A stretch of DNA of 46,816 bases, from the NCBI RefSeq assembly GCF_009720745.1, contig NZ_WNKX01000034.1, positions 1 to 46,816 on the forward strand. The letters run 5' to 3'. The notes under the pieces were generated by a model. The model had not been told where the DNA came from and did no database searches. It worked only from the letters and a program-made list of their open reading frames with translations. How positions within the stretch are numbered: the stretch's first letter is position 1; every line of letters begins with the position of its first letter. The position numbers and the translations under genes are program-made. Of the stretch, positions 7,845-16,477 are shown in pieces. Source of the DNA: Massilia eburnea (GTDB lineage: Bacteria > Pseudomonadota > Gammaproteobacteria > Burkholderiales > Burkholderiaceae_D).

Positions 7845-9132
7845 GGGCCGCCATCTTCGCCATATTGCGCCCGAAGTCGATACTCTCCGAAATGCCGCGG
7901 TCTTCCGGATAATAGTACGAGGTATCGGCTACCCACAGGCCCTGCACCGGCAAAGCGGCAGGCGGCAGCTTGTCGAGGTAGCCAGGGTCGCAGATCGGCT
8001 GGGCATAGCGGTAGCGGCTGGCACGCATGTCGAGGAAGTCTTCGTCGCGCAGCGCTGGGTTGATCTTCTTCAGGTAGCTGCGCACCTTGTCCAGGAACAC
8101 CTGGTCGGCATCAGCGAATTTCGGATGTTCGCCGGGCATGTAGAACGGCACATAGGTGATGTACTCGTCCAGCGGCCGCAGGTTAGAGTATTCGACCAGG
8201 CCAGGGATATCCATGTCCGGATCGTTGGTATTGAGCCAGAAATTCTCCGTCACCGCCTTGCGCAGCTTGGCGATCACGCATACCACGGCAATATTCTTGA
8301 CTGCCTTGAACTTGTCCAGCACGTCTGGTGGCAAATCAGGTATCACGCGCGGCACATACGGCAGCGGGATCGTGCTGACCACCTTGTGGAAGGCTTCGAA
8401 CTGCCCGCCGGTCTCGATGCCGCGCACCTTGTTTTGCTCCATCACGACCTTGGTGACCGGAGTACCGAGGCGCACCTCGCCACCATGCTTGACGATATCG
8501 TCACGCATGGCATTGAGCAGGGTCTCGGAGCCGCCATCCAGGTAGCCGAGCTTTTCTTCGAACAGGCTGGCGCGCGAAGTACCGATGCGGCGGATACGGC
8601 TCCAGATCCAGGCCGCCGACAGATTGCTGCTGTAATCGTAGAATTTGTAGTCGAACAGCCGGCGCCACAATACTTCGTAGGCTTCTTCGCCCACCCAACG
8701 GCGGATCCAGCCAGTTGCTTCAACGTTGTCGAGCGGGCGCCAGTCCTCCCGCTTGCGCTTGGTGGACAGGAAAGCATGCAGGCCATAACGGAATTTGGCC
8801 ACCATGCTCAATCCGCGGAACTTCAGCAGCGCAACCGGGTTGCCCCATGGCTGGAGGCGGTTCTGGTACCAGTAGCCCATCTTGGTGGCGGTCCAGTGCA
8901 TTTTCGAGGAGAGGCCGAGCTCCTCCAGCACCTTCAGGAAGCCGGTGTCGGAGATACAGTGGAAATGGTAATAGCGTTCAATCGACAGGCCCGAAAAGTC
9001 GAAGGCGGCCGCCATGCCGCCGACCCGGTCGTCGGCTTCGAATACCACCGGATGGTGACCGTCGCGCGCCAGTTGATAGGCTACCGCCAAGCCCATTGGT
9101 CCGGCGCCCAGTACTGCAATGCGTTGTCGCAT
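7834..9132 (-). CDS. NAD(P)/FAD-dependent oxidoreductase (amine oxidase / protoporphyrinogen-oxidase-like)
   Basis: The frame encodes 432 residues. The N-terminal Rossmann fold shows G-A-G-P-M-G-L-A-V-A-Y and, at the end of beta-2, F-E-A-D-D-R-V-G-G-M, the FAD-binding pattern shared with UDP-galactopyranose mutase and protoporphyrinogen oxidase relatives. The C-terminal Y-Y-P-E-D-R-G-I-S-E-S-I closes the FAD site. The protein is soluble, with no signal peptide. It lies between the DprE2-like gene and gtrA in the same operon. The substrate is unknown; a sugar or lipid-linked sugar is suggested by position only. ATG 9132 is the first start, and a 114-bp gap separates it from the previous gene. 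Confidence 0.82.
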   Translation of the reverse strand: MRQRIAVLGAGPMGLAVAYQLARDGHHPVVFEADDRVGGMAAAFDFSGLSIERYYHFHCISDTGFLKVLEELGLSSKMHWTATKMGYWYQNRLQPWGNPVALLKFRGLSMVAKFRYGLHAFLSTKRKREDWRPLDNVEATGWIRRWVGEEAYEVLWRRLFDYKFYDYSSNLSAAWIWSRIRRIGTSRASLFEEKLGYLDGGSETLLNAMRDDIVKHGGEVRLGTPVTKVVMEQNKVRGIETGGQFEAFHKVVSTIPLPYVPRVIPDLPPDVLDKFKAVKNIAVVCVIAKLRKAVTENFWLNTNDPDMDIPGLVEYSNLRPLDEYITYVPFYMPGEHPKFADADQVFLDKVRSYLKKINPALRDEDFLDMRASRYRYAQPICDPGYLDKLPPAALPVQGLWVADTSYYYPEDRGISESIDFGRNMAKMAAHAE

Positions 9133-9246
9133 ATCTTAAAACTCCAAGAATTCAGTGCCAGGTTTGCCGCGGAAATTATCCACGGCAGTCAGAAAAATTC
9201 ACGTCTTATGCAAGCTGCTACACTGGACGTCCAGTGCATGGCCCTC

Positions 9247-9996
9247 TCAAATATTCAATTTGTGGAAGATCGCTCGCGGCAAGTTGGCAATAACAAACAT
9301 GATCAGCGCCCATTTACCCGGCGTATACAGCACGGGCTGGCCCTTGGCCGTCGCCGTGACAATTTGCGCCGCCACCGATTCGACGCTGGCCATGCCGCGT
9401 TGTGGCATATGGGAGGTCATCGGCGTGGCAGTCGGGCCTGGTTTAACCAGGACTATCTTGACTCCTGTGCCGGCCAAGCGGTGCTGCAGGCCTTCGACGT
9501 AGCGCGTCACCATGCCCTTGGCGGCGCCATAGACGTAATTAGACTTGCGGCCGCGTTCGCCGGCGACGGAGCCGATGATAGTCAGCGTTCCTTTTTCGGC
9601 GCGCAACATATACCGAGCGAATGCCTCCGCAAACAAAACCGGCGAAATACCATTGATTTGCATTGCTTCGGCCGCCAACACCAAATCTTCCTGGCACGCA
9701 TGCTGGTCCGGTAACGAGCCGTGCGCGATCAGCACGATATCCGGCGCGCCGCCGCTCACAATGGCATCTACCGTGGCGCGAATCGCTTGAGGATCGCTGA
9801 AACTTGCCTGCATCACGCATACCGTCGATTGCGGGCTGCGAACGCGCAGGTCCGCTGCCACGGCCTCGGTCTTTTCCCTATTGCGCCCCAGCAGGGTCAA
9901 ATTGACAGCCTGCCCTGTCACCCATAACCGGGCGCAATGCTCGGCCATGGCCGAGGTAGCACCGACAATCACGATGTTTTTCTTGTTCTCTGTCAC
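9247..9996 (-). CDS. dprE2: DprE2-like short-chain dehydrogenase
   Basis: This 249-residue classical SDR has an NAD(P)-binding G-A-T-S-A-M-A near residue 12, the active Ser in I-I-G-S-V-A-G-E-R-G, and Y-V-Y-G-A-A-K with catalytic Tyr and Lys. In mycobacteria DprE2 reduces the 2-keto intermediate left by DprE1, completing epimerisation of polyprenyl-phosphoryl ribose to arabinose. Immediate coupling to a DprE1-like gene supports this job: its GTG start (9996) directly follows the DprE1 stop (TAAGTG), with GGGGAA upstream. The C-terminus has a hydrophobic stretch (A-L-I-M-F-V-I-A-N-L) that could contact the membrane. A different lipid-linked or free sugar substrate remains possible. Confidence 0.82.
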   Translation of the reverse strand: MTENKKNIVIVGATSAMAEHCARLWVTGQAVNLTLLGRNREKTEAVAADLRVRSPQSTVCVMQASFSDPQAIRATVDAIVSGGAPDIVLIAHGSLPDQHACQEDLVLAAEAMQINGISPVLFAEAFARYMLRAEKGTLTIIGSVAGERGRKSNYVYGAAKGMVTRYVEGLQHRLAGTGVKIVLVKPGPTATPMTSHMPQRGMASVESVAAQIVTATAKGQPVLYTPGKWALIMFVIANLPRAIFHKLNI

Positions 9997-11286
9997 TTAG
10001 TTCCCCATCAAGCGGCGCGACATCGCGGAGCTGATGCCCGGGTCGCGGTAGGATAAAAATTCGGCGAGCCGTGGATAACCGGACTCAAACAGCGAGCGCG
10101 GCATGCGCGCATCTTTAGCCATGTAGATCCGCCCGCCAGCCTCGGCGACGATCGCGTCAAGCCGTTCGAACAAACGCAGCGTACGCTCATTGCGGTTAGG
10201 GAAATCGAGCGCCAGCGTCACGCCAGGCTGCGCGAAGCTCAACATGCCGGGCGCCTGCCGTTCGCCGAAAGTCTTCAGCACGGCCAGGAACGACCCTTCG
10301 CCACTGTCGGCAATCGCTTTCAGCATTTCCAGCACGGCGACGCGCCCAACTGCCCGCGGCACCACGCTCTGATACTGGTAAAAGCCCTTCGGGCCATACA
10401 TTCGATTCCATTCCAGCAAATTATCCAAGGGGTAGAAATAGCCTTCATAATGCGCGACCCTTTTGCCAGCCCGGCTCTTTTGCAGATTGAAATACGCGCT
10501 ATTGAACGGCGCCAGCGAAAGTCTATTGACCAGGGAAACCGGTGGCACAAAAGGCATCGTGCTCGGACGCGCGGCGGGTATTTCGAGGCCTTGCGCAGCG
10601 CAATGATTCGCGCGCAGAAAAATGCCGCGTCCGCGTCTCGACAGGCAGTCGATCCACGATACGGTGTGCTCCCAATTAGCTTCCGAAGCGTCAGCATGCA
10701 CGAAGAATTCGTCGAGGCTAGCGTACGGCAGGGTTTCCGTTTCAAGCCAAGGTCCGGCGACCCGGCGTAGTTGAATCTCTGCAGTACAAATGATCCCCGT
10801 CAGGCCCAGGCCTCCGACAGTTGCGGCGAACCAGTTTTCCTGTTCCCCGGAACCGCATTCGATGCGCTGGCCGTCGGTGCGCAACAATTCGATCCGACGC
10901 ACATGGTCGCCAAAGGAGCCAAACGAGTGGTGATTCTTTCCATGGACGTCGTTGGCGATCGCACCGCCCACCGTAACGAGCTGGGTCCCCGGCGTGACCG
11001 GCAACATCCAGCCAGACTGAACGGCGAGCTTTTGTATGTCGCGCAACAAAACTCCCGATTCACAACGCAGCAGCCCGGTTTCCCTGTCAAAGCTGATAAA
11101 GCGATCCAGTCCGGTACTGCGCCAGAGCACTCCGCCAGGATTGAGGCACACGTCGCCGTAGCTGCGGCCCATGCCGTGCGCCAGTCCTGGTGCGCTTGCT
11201 TGCAACAGGCGCGGCACCTGCCCGCGCTCTGTCAAGGGCAGCACATCATGTTCCCACTGCCCCAGCCGGCCCCAGGAGGAAACCAT
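9997..11286 (-). CDS. dprE1: DprE1-like FAD-dependent decaprenylphosphoryl-ribose oxidase homologue
   Basis: The frame encodes 429 residues of the vanillyl-alcohol-oxidase fold. DprE1 hallmarks include S-W-G near the N-terminus, G-R-S-Y-G-D in the FAD-binding domain, H-G-K-N-H-H, F-Y-P-L-D, and the catalytic lysine K391 in M-A-K-D-A-R. The family oxidises C2 of polyprenyl-phosphoryl-beta-D-ribose as the first half of epimerisation to arabinose. The residue aligning with the benzothiazinone-reactive Cys387 of M. tuberculosis DprE1 is Ala359 (codon at 10210-10212). I chose ATG 11286, which overlaps the UbiA stop as TAATG; ATG 11298 would add four residues. Order HAD-UbiA, DprE1, DprE2 matches a complete pathway. 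Confidence 0.87.
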   Translation of the reverse strand: MVSSWGRLGQWEHDVLPLTERGQVPRLLQASAPGLAHGMGRSYGDVCLNPGGVLWRSTGLDRFISFDRETGLLRCESGVLLRDIQKLAVQSGWMLPVTPGTQLVTVGGAIANDVHGKNHHSFGSFGDHVRRIELLRTDGQRIECGSGEQENWFAATVGGLGLTGIICTAEIQLRRVAGPWLETETLPYASLDEFFVHADASEANWEHTVSWIDCLSRRGRGIFLRANHCAAQGLEIPAARPSTMPFVPPVSLVNRLSLAPFNSAYFNLQKSRAGKRVAHYEGYFYPLDNLLEWNRMYGPKGFYQYQSVVPRAVGRVAVLEMLKAIADSGEGSFLAVLKTFGERQAPGMLSFAQPGVTLALDFPNRNERTLRLFERLDAIVAEAGGRIYMAKDARMPRSLFESGYPRLAEFLSYRDPGISSAMSRRLMGN

Positions 11287-12719
11287 TACCACGGCCATCC
11301 CACGGCGCCCACAGCCAACACGGCTGCAAAACAGCCGCCGGCCAGCAGGCTGGCCTTATCCTTGACTGCAAACACAAGTGGATCGTCGTGCATATGACCG
11401 CGATGTGCCTTCATCCACATCCAGCTGACCCAGAACAGCATTACCGGAACCGAGCCCCAGACAATTTCCGGCGAACGGTAAAGCATCAGCACTGCTTCGC
11501 TGTTCAGGTAAAGGGCCAACACCACCAAGGCCGCGTACCCAGAGCAGACTCCAAGGATCTGGATAAGTGGCGCGTCCGAAGTGTAGTAGCCACGGCCATG
11601 CGCTTTTTTATTGCCATGCAAAACCTGGACTTGCAGCTCCGCATAGCGCTTGACATAAGCCAGCGACAAGAACAGGAACACCGAGAAAGCAAGAAGCCAG
11701 AACGACAACGGCATGCTGAGGGCAGCAGCGCCGGCAATGATACGCAATGTGTACAGTACAGCTAGCGCCAGACAATCAACCAGCATCAGGCGTTTGAGGA
11801 GCCAGGAGTACGCGCAGGTCAAGGCAAAATATCCGGCCAGCCAAACAAAGAAGTTGCCACCGACATGCCAAGCCACCCCTGCGCTGGCCAACAGCAGCAG
11901 CGGTACACACAGTACGCCTTGCCACGCCGGCACCGCGCCGCTAGCGAACGGCCGGTTCCGCTTGCGCGGGTGCTGCCGGTCACTCTCAAGGTCGAGCAGG
12001 TCATTGGCGATGTAAACCGAGGAAGCACACAGGCTGAACGCGACAAAGGCCAACATCAACGGGACCCAGTGCTCCGGATCGGCAAACTGGTGAGCGGCAA
12101 ACAGTGGTACGAATAGCAGCAAGTTCTTCAGCCATTGATGCACTCGCAGAACGCGGCGCCACACGTTGAGGCCGGCGTCGGGGGCGGCGAACGAACGCTC
12201 AACCTCGCAGCAATCGGCGGCTGCCCGAGCCAAGTTGGCTGGCGCATTGACAATCACGGCACGGCGCGCATGGCGCCACACCGGCAGGTCAGCACGGGAA
12301 TTGCCTGCATAGTCATAGCCGGCACGCCCGAAACGATCCACCAAAGCAGCTGCCTTGTTCTCGCCAGCCAAATTTACCACCCCATCGCTGGCCATGACCT
12401 CATCGAATACTCCCAAGTGATCGGCAATCGCATCGGCGATCAATCGGTCGGAGGCCGTGCAAAGGATCAATTTTCGGCCAGCGCTGCGCTGTTGCTTTAG
12501 CCATTCGATAAAAGCCGTGTTATACGGCAGTGAGGTCGCATCAAAACTACCGCCCTGAGCCAGGCGGCGCTTGAGCACCGCCTTGCCATGAGTTAGTAAA
12601 TAAGGAATACGCAACGCTTCCACAGGATTGTCGCGCACAGCGCGCAGCGCTGATTCATGCAACATGTCGGTGTGAATCAATGTTCCGTCTAGATCAATGA
12701 TCAGTGGCAATGCGCCCAT
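11286..12719 (-). CDS. HAD phosphatase-UbiA prenyltransferase fusion (DPPR-synthase-like)
   Basis: This 477-residue protein has two parts. Residues 1 to about 170 are a HAD-type phosphatase with D9-L-D11-G-T and a later A-G-N-S-R-A-D-L-P-V motif. Residues about 185-477 are a UbiA-type membrane domain with 7-9 helices and the first Asp-rich motif N239-D-L-L-D243-L-E-S-D247, followed by R-K-R-N-R-P-F-A-S-G. The pattern is closest to the mycobacterial phosphoribosyltransferase Rv3806c, which joins PRPP to decaprenyl phosphate. The fused phosphatase could remove the 5-phosphate of the product, a step done by a separate enzyme in mycobacteria. It is the first gene of the operon and its stop overlaps dprE1. 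The specific lipid acceptor is inferred. Confidence 0.85.
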   Translation of the reverse strand: MGALPLIIDLDGTLIHTDMLHESALRAVRDNPVEALRIPYLLTHGKAVLKRRLAQGGSFDATSLPYNTAFIEWLKQQRSAGRKLILCTASDRLIADAIADHLGVFDEVMASDGVVNLAGENKAAALVDRFGRAGYDYAGNSRADLPVWRHARRAVIVNAPANLARAAADCCEVERSFAAPDAGLNVWRRVLRVHQWLKNLLLFVPLFAAHQFADPEHWVPLMLAFVAFSLCASSVYIANDLLDLESDRQHPRKRNRPFASGAVPAWQGVLCVPLLLLASAGVAWHVGGNFFVWLAGYFALTCAYSWLLKRLMLVDCLALAVLYTLRIIAGAAALSMPLSFWLLAFSVFLFLSLAYVKRYAELQVQVLHGNKKAHGRGYYTSDAPLIQILGVCSGYAALVVLALYLNSEAVLMLYRSPEIVWGSVPVMLFWVSWMWMKAHRGHMHDDPLVFAVKDKASLLAGGCFAAVLAVGAVGWPW

Positions 12720-12905
12720 AAATACTCGTTAGCACAGAAGAAGCAGGCTTTGATACCACTTCGGTTAGTTAATGATTGGTTCGCGCGCGGCACACGTCAC
12801 CGCAGGACAACCCGGCAGTGTAATGACAGAGGGAAAACATGTCAAACTGCCATCAATGCCAAGTGACGTGGCCGGCGCATCAGGCGCAGGCAGCGGTGAG
12901 GCGCG

Positions 12906-13427
12906 TTAGCCTGGAATAGAAATTTTATTGCTCGGAACGCATTCCGTGCTGCCGGCGCCAGCCGCCTCAAGAATCTTGATGTCATAGGCGCCAGGCGCGA
13001 CCCCGGAAAGGTCCATCGTCACGGACCAGCCGGCGTTGACCAACAATGGCTTTTTGTAAACTTCTGCAATGTCGGGCCGCTGGATTCCGCGTTCAGCCTT
13101 GACGAAATAATGCCCCGGACCGGTCATCTCGATATAGACATCGCCAGGCGCCTGATCGCTCTTGCTATTGGCAGCCCAACCATTCAGGTAAACCTTCGAT
13201 TTATCCGTCACCGCGTTGTCGTCGGCGCTTGGGGGAGCATCGTTGAAACGCTCCAGGGCGCAGTCGGTGGAAACGGCAAGGGTCGCCGGCAGCTCCGCGG
13301 GACGCGTCGCGCTAGGCTTGCTTGCAGACGGAGGCACTGGCGCAGCCGCGGCCGCGGCTGGCTTTTCTTCCTTGTTGGAACATGCGGAGACGAGCAGGAC
13401 TAAAGCTGTGGTGGTGAGCAATCGCAT
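12906..13427 (-). CDS. Putative lipoprotein of unknown function
   Basis: The frame encodes 173 residues. Met at 13427 is followed by a short signal peptide and a lipobox L-V-S-A-C, so mature lipidation would be at Cys16. The signal fixes the start; a longer frame to 13463 would bury it. A low-complexity Ala/Pro linker follows (about 20-45), then a small beta-rich domain with S-K-V-Y-L-N-G-W-A-A and V-Y-I-E-M-T-G-P-G. The domain may be carbohydrate-binding or immunoglobulin-like, but I do not recognise the family. It lies 54 bp downstream of the epimerase gene on the same strand. It may be a surface or periplasmic partner of the glycan locus, by position only. Confidence 0.8.
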   Translation of the reverse strand: MRLLTTTALVLLVSACSNKEEKPAAAAAAPVPPSASKPSATRPAELPATLAVSTDCALERFNDAPPSADDNAVTDKSKVYLNGWAANSKSDQAPGDVYIEMTGPGHYFVKAERGIQRPDIAEVYKKPLLVNAGWSVTMDLSGVAPGAYDIKILEAAGAGSTECVPSNKISIPG

Positions 13428-13481
13428 ATGGTGCTTTCTACTATTGAAAATAAATGGAATCACGGGGGGAACAACTCTTGA

Positions 13482-14429
13482 TTAAAAATCCAGAACAATG
13501 CCATTGTAACGGGAGTCGTTGAACGTCAGGTCGATAGCCTTCGCAAACGGCGTATAGGGCACACCGAACATGCCAGGCCAGTCGCTCACTTCGAACTCGT
13601 CCTTGGCACTGAGAGCGGCCAATTGCTGTGTGGTGAACGGCGGTGTCTTATCGAACAGTGACCAAATCCAGATCAGGGCAAAGAACAAACTGTACGGAAT
13701 TTTGACGATAGGCGTCCGGGCGCCGGTGGCGCGCTTGATCGTGCGGATAATGTCGATGTAGTCGATTTTCTCGTGACCAGAAATGTTATAGATGCCCCCG
13801 GCAATGCGCCGTTCTATGCAGCTGATAATGATGTCCGAAAAATCGCCCGCATATAAGGGCTGACGCATATACCGACCGTGGCCGGGAATCGGAAACACCG
13901 GTACTTTCTTCATGAAACGAGAGAGCCAGCCAAGATGCTTGCGGTCGAACCACCCGAACATCAAGGTTGGGCGGAGGATGGGGCAAGGGATTCCACTTGC
14001 CAGGACCAGTTGCTCCTGCTCGATCTTACTGCGGGTATAAAAGTCGTCGGCCACTGAAACCACAACCGAGGAACTGATGTGCACCAGGTACGGCTGCCTG
14101 GGATTCGCCTTGACCAGATCCAGGATAAGGCGGGTGGAATCAATATTATTTCGCTGGAAGTCACTGTAATCGATACCGCCGATCTGCGCTTGCAGCATTA
14201 CCACCACGTCAGCGTCCTCGAAATGGCGCTGCCATTCGCCTGCTTGCGCCAAATCGGCGTACACACACGTAATGTCCGGTTGCGTCAGCTGCAAGATTGC
14301 CAGATTGCTGCGGTGCTTGTCGAGCACCACGATATTTTTATAGCCGCGGTCTTTCAGGCGCGCAACCAGGTTCTGGCCGACCAGGCCAGCTCCGCCTGGC
14401 AAGAGAATCTTTTGCTCAAATTTGTTCAT
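13482..14429 (-). CDS. NAD(P)-dependent epimerase/dehydratase (extended SDR)
   Basis: The frame encodes 315 residues. The N-terminal P-G-G-A-G-L-V-G is the glycine-rich NAD(P) site; the active pair is Y-T-R-S-K (Y-x3-K), with a preceding S-S-S. Such enzymes change nucleotide-sugar or lipid-linked sugars, but the product cannot be named from sequence. A hydrophobic stretch near the middle (F-F-A-L-I-W-I-W-S-L-F) is unusual for a soluble epimerase and may bind the membrane. ATG 14429 is chosen because AGGAA stands just upstream; a TTG 15 nt earlier has none. It lies between a GT-C enzyme and a lipoprotein on the same strand. Confidence 0.85.
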   Translation of the reverse strand: MNKFEQKILLPGGAGLVGQNLVARLKDRGYKNIVVLDKHRSNLAILQLTQPDITCVYADLAQAGEWQRHFEDADVVVMLQAQIGGIDYSDFQRNNIDSTRLILDLVKANPRQPYLVHISSSVVVSVADDFYTRSKIEQEQLVLASGIPCPILRPTLMFGWFDRKHLGWLSRFMKKVPVFPIPGHGRYMRQPLYAGDFSDIIISCIERRIAGGIYNISGHEKIDYIDIIRTIKRATGARTPIVKIPYSLFFALIWIWSLFDKTPPFTTQQLAALSAKDEFEVSDWPGMFGVPYTPFAKAIDLTFNDSRYNGIVLDF

Positions 14430-14471
14430 TGAAGTTCCTGTCAATTCGATTCATTTCTTGTTGTGCTCGAT

Positions 14472-16442
14472 TTACTTGACGTTCACGGGCACATCCTGGC
14501 TCAACTGACATGCTTCCACGACATCGCCCAGGACGCGGGCCACGCCTACGCGATAAACTCCGCTCATCTGCGGCGGACTCAACATCGTAGAAAAACCGCG
14601 GTTCGCCCCCGCGCTAGTTACCGTGCCAGGATTTCGGGCGATCTGGATAGCCTCAAAATATTGCGGTGCGCCACCGTCCTTGCTAAGCGATATCAAAAGG
14701 TTTTGCCTTGAATCTGCAGCCTCGCCCGCGAATTTTGCCCAGCCGGCCACGGTGAACATCGCCTGGTCTCCGCTAACGGTATAGTCTGCGCGATCGAAGC
14801 CGCCGTCGCATTGCACCGCGCGTACATTGGCGCCATGTGGGATCGATACGGTATTCTTCAATGCCACGAAACAGCCGTGCACCATGCTCATTTTCCACGC
14901 CGGGCGCTGGGAGACCCAGCGGCTGAGTTCGTTCACTGTCGGGTAATTCGTGCCTTCACTACACAGCACGACGCCGCCCAACTTGTCAGCGGGAATAAAA
15001 CTTTCTGGATTGGCCGCCAGCTTGGCATAATCCTGAGCCCAGGTGGGAACAGTAAATGACTTTCGCTCAGCCATATAGGCCCAGGTGGAATTCCAATCAT
15101 TCCCATATCCCACGAACGCCTTATCATTCGGCATTTCGCGCTTAAGCGTCGCTCCTAAGTCGTAATCGCGGGAATTCTCTGCGTCAAAAACAGTTCTTGC
15201 CGCTGGCGCGTATTCCTGTGAGAACCAGTAGTAGTTCGACCCGACCAGCAGCAACGCAATGACAGGAACAAGGGGCAGTTCCGGCAAATATCGGCTGCAC
15301 AGTTTAGTCAGGGCCAGTGCCAGGGCAAACAGCAAGAAGAGCACGTTTGCTGATTGGTAATACGTATGTACGATATGCAGGTTGGTAAACAGCAAGAATG
15401 GCAGCAGTCCCATCGCCAAGGCACATATCAGGGCATATTTGACCACTTTCTCCACCTTCGACAGCATGGCCAGCACAAGCACCGCCAGCCCCAACAAGCC
15501 GCCGAGGTTCTGCAACGCAACCCGTCCCCATAGCACCTTGGTGTACAACTCGGCGGACGTGCGCTGGGCGAGCGTACCCCAGTTCCAGCCTTTCAATGCA
15601 TTCGAAGTGAGCAGCTTTCCCATCGGGCTCAACTCCTTGACGTGGTCGGTATAGGCCGTCCACAGCGCACCGATCAGGAGAGGCACGATCACATAAACGG
15701 CAGCAAATACGATCCGCGGCACGCAAAAGCGCCAATACGAAATCGTCCCCTGCGCACGACGGTCAAGCAGGGCATGCAAACTGACAAACAGGTAAACGAT
15801 CCCCAAGATGGCTAGTACGGGCAAACCGGTGGTGGCCTTCTGCAAAATGCTCAAGGACATGCAAACGAAGAACAGCGCACCGCTGCGCAAGTTGCCGGGC
15901 GCGGAAAGCAATTCCAGGAAATACTTGATCGCAGCAACCGCAAAGAACAGGCTCGTGGTCTCGATCATAAAAGTGCGGCCCCAATACAGGTAGATCGGGC
16001 TCGAGAACAGGAGGGCAGCGAACACATACCAGGTTGCGTCGCCAAGCTTGAGTTGGCGCGTGATCGCGCGCGCTGGAAGCAAACACAAAGCCAGGAACAC
16101 AAAGCTCAGCAGACGGCCGGCGACATCAAGCGGTGCACCAGTCAACTGGGACAACAACGCCACCAAATATTGATAGAGCGGGAATTCGAACGGAACGCTC
16201 CATGGCATCCCGACTACCGGAGTTTCATAGGCCAGATGAAATCCGTTGGAAGCCAGCCAGAATGCGCTAAGTGCAGTCTGAGACTGCCGGAAATTGAACA
16301 AGTCCAACGGCGCTTGTGCGGCGTACCGAACTGCAAAATAAGTCGCATAGCTCAAGCATAAGAACGCCAGCAGCATTGTTCCGCGCTCGGCAAGCCGGCC
16401 GGAAAGGAGACTACCCTGTCTATCACGCAACATTTTTCTCAC
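14472..16442 (-). CDS. GT-C fold integral membrane glycosyltransferase (ArnT/PMT-like)
   Basis: The frame encodes 656 residues. The first 420 or so carry about 11-12 membrane helices. The first periplasmic loop has L-F-N-F-R-Q-S-Q-T-A, placing polar residues after TM1 as in GT-C enzymes that use polyprenyl-phosphate-linked sugars. Further loop motifs include Y-W-G-R-T-F-M-I-E-T. The C-terminal 230 residues are soluble and predicted periplasmic. Neighbouring genes make a probable polyprenyl-phosphoryl pentose, so this is a good candidate for the enzyme that uses it, but the donor is inferred. No standard catalytic signature allows a firmer family call. It follows the 17.4-16.5 kb SDR gene on the same strand with a 35-bp gap. 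Confidence 0.8.
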   Translation of the reverse strand: MRKMLRDRQGSLLSGRLAERGTMLLAFLCLSYATYFAVRYAAQAPLDLFNFRQSQTALSAFWLASNGFHLAYETPVVGMPWSVPFEFPLYQYLVALLSQLTGAPLDVAGRLLSFVFLALCLLPARAITRQLKLGDATWYVFAALLFSSPIYLYWGRTFMIETTSLFFAVAAIKYFLELLSAPGNLRSGALFFVCMSLSILQKATTGLPVLAILGIVYLFVSLHALLDRRAQGTISYWRFCVPRIVFAAVYVIVPLLIGALWTAYTDHVKELSPMGKLLTSNALKGWNWGTLAQRTSAELYTKVLWGRVALQNLGGLLGLAVLVLAMLSKVEKVVKYALICALAMGLLPFLLFTNLHIVHTYYQSANVLFLLFALALALTKLCSRYLPELPLVPVIALLLVGSNYYWFSQEYAPAARTVFDAENSRDYDLGATLKREMPNDKAFVGYGNDWNSTWAYMAERKSFTVPTWAQDYAKLAANPESFIPADKLGGVVLCSEGTNYPTVNELSRWVSQRPAWKMSMVHGCFVALKNTVSIPHGANVRAVQCDGGFDRADYTVSGDQAMFTVAGWAKFAGEAADSRQNLLISLSKDGGAPQYFEAIQIARNPGTVTSAGANRGFSTMLSPPQMSGVYRVGVARVLGDVVEACQLSQDVPVNVK

Positions 16443-16477
16443 TTATATTTACGAAATAATCTTTCAATTCATCGCCG

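Noticed and set aside
7786..9714. A 642-codon plus-strand frame across the FAD oxidoreductase and DprE2-like genes
   Set aside because: It crosses two well-supported minus-strand genes and their intergenic gap, with no recognisable domain or ribosome site.
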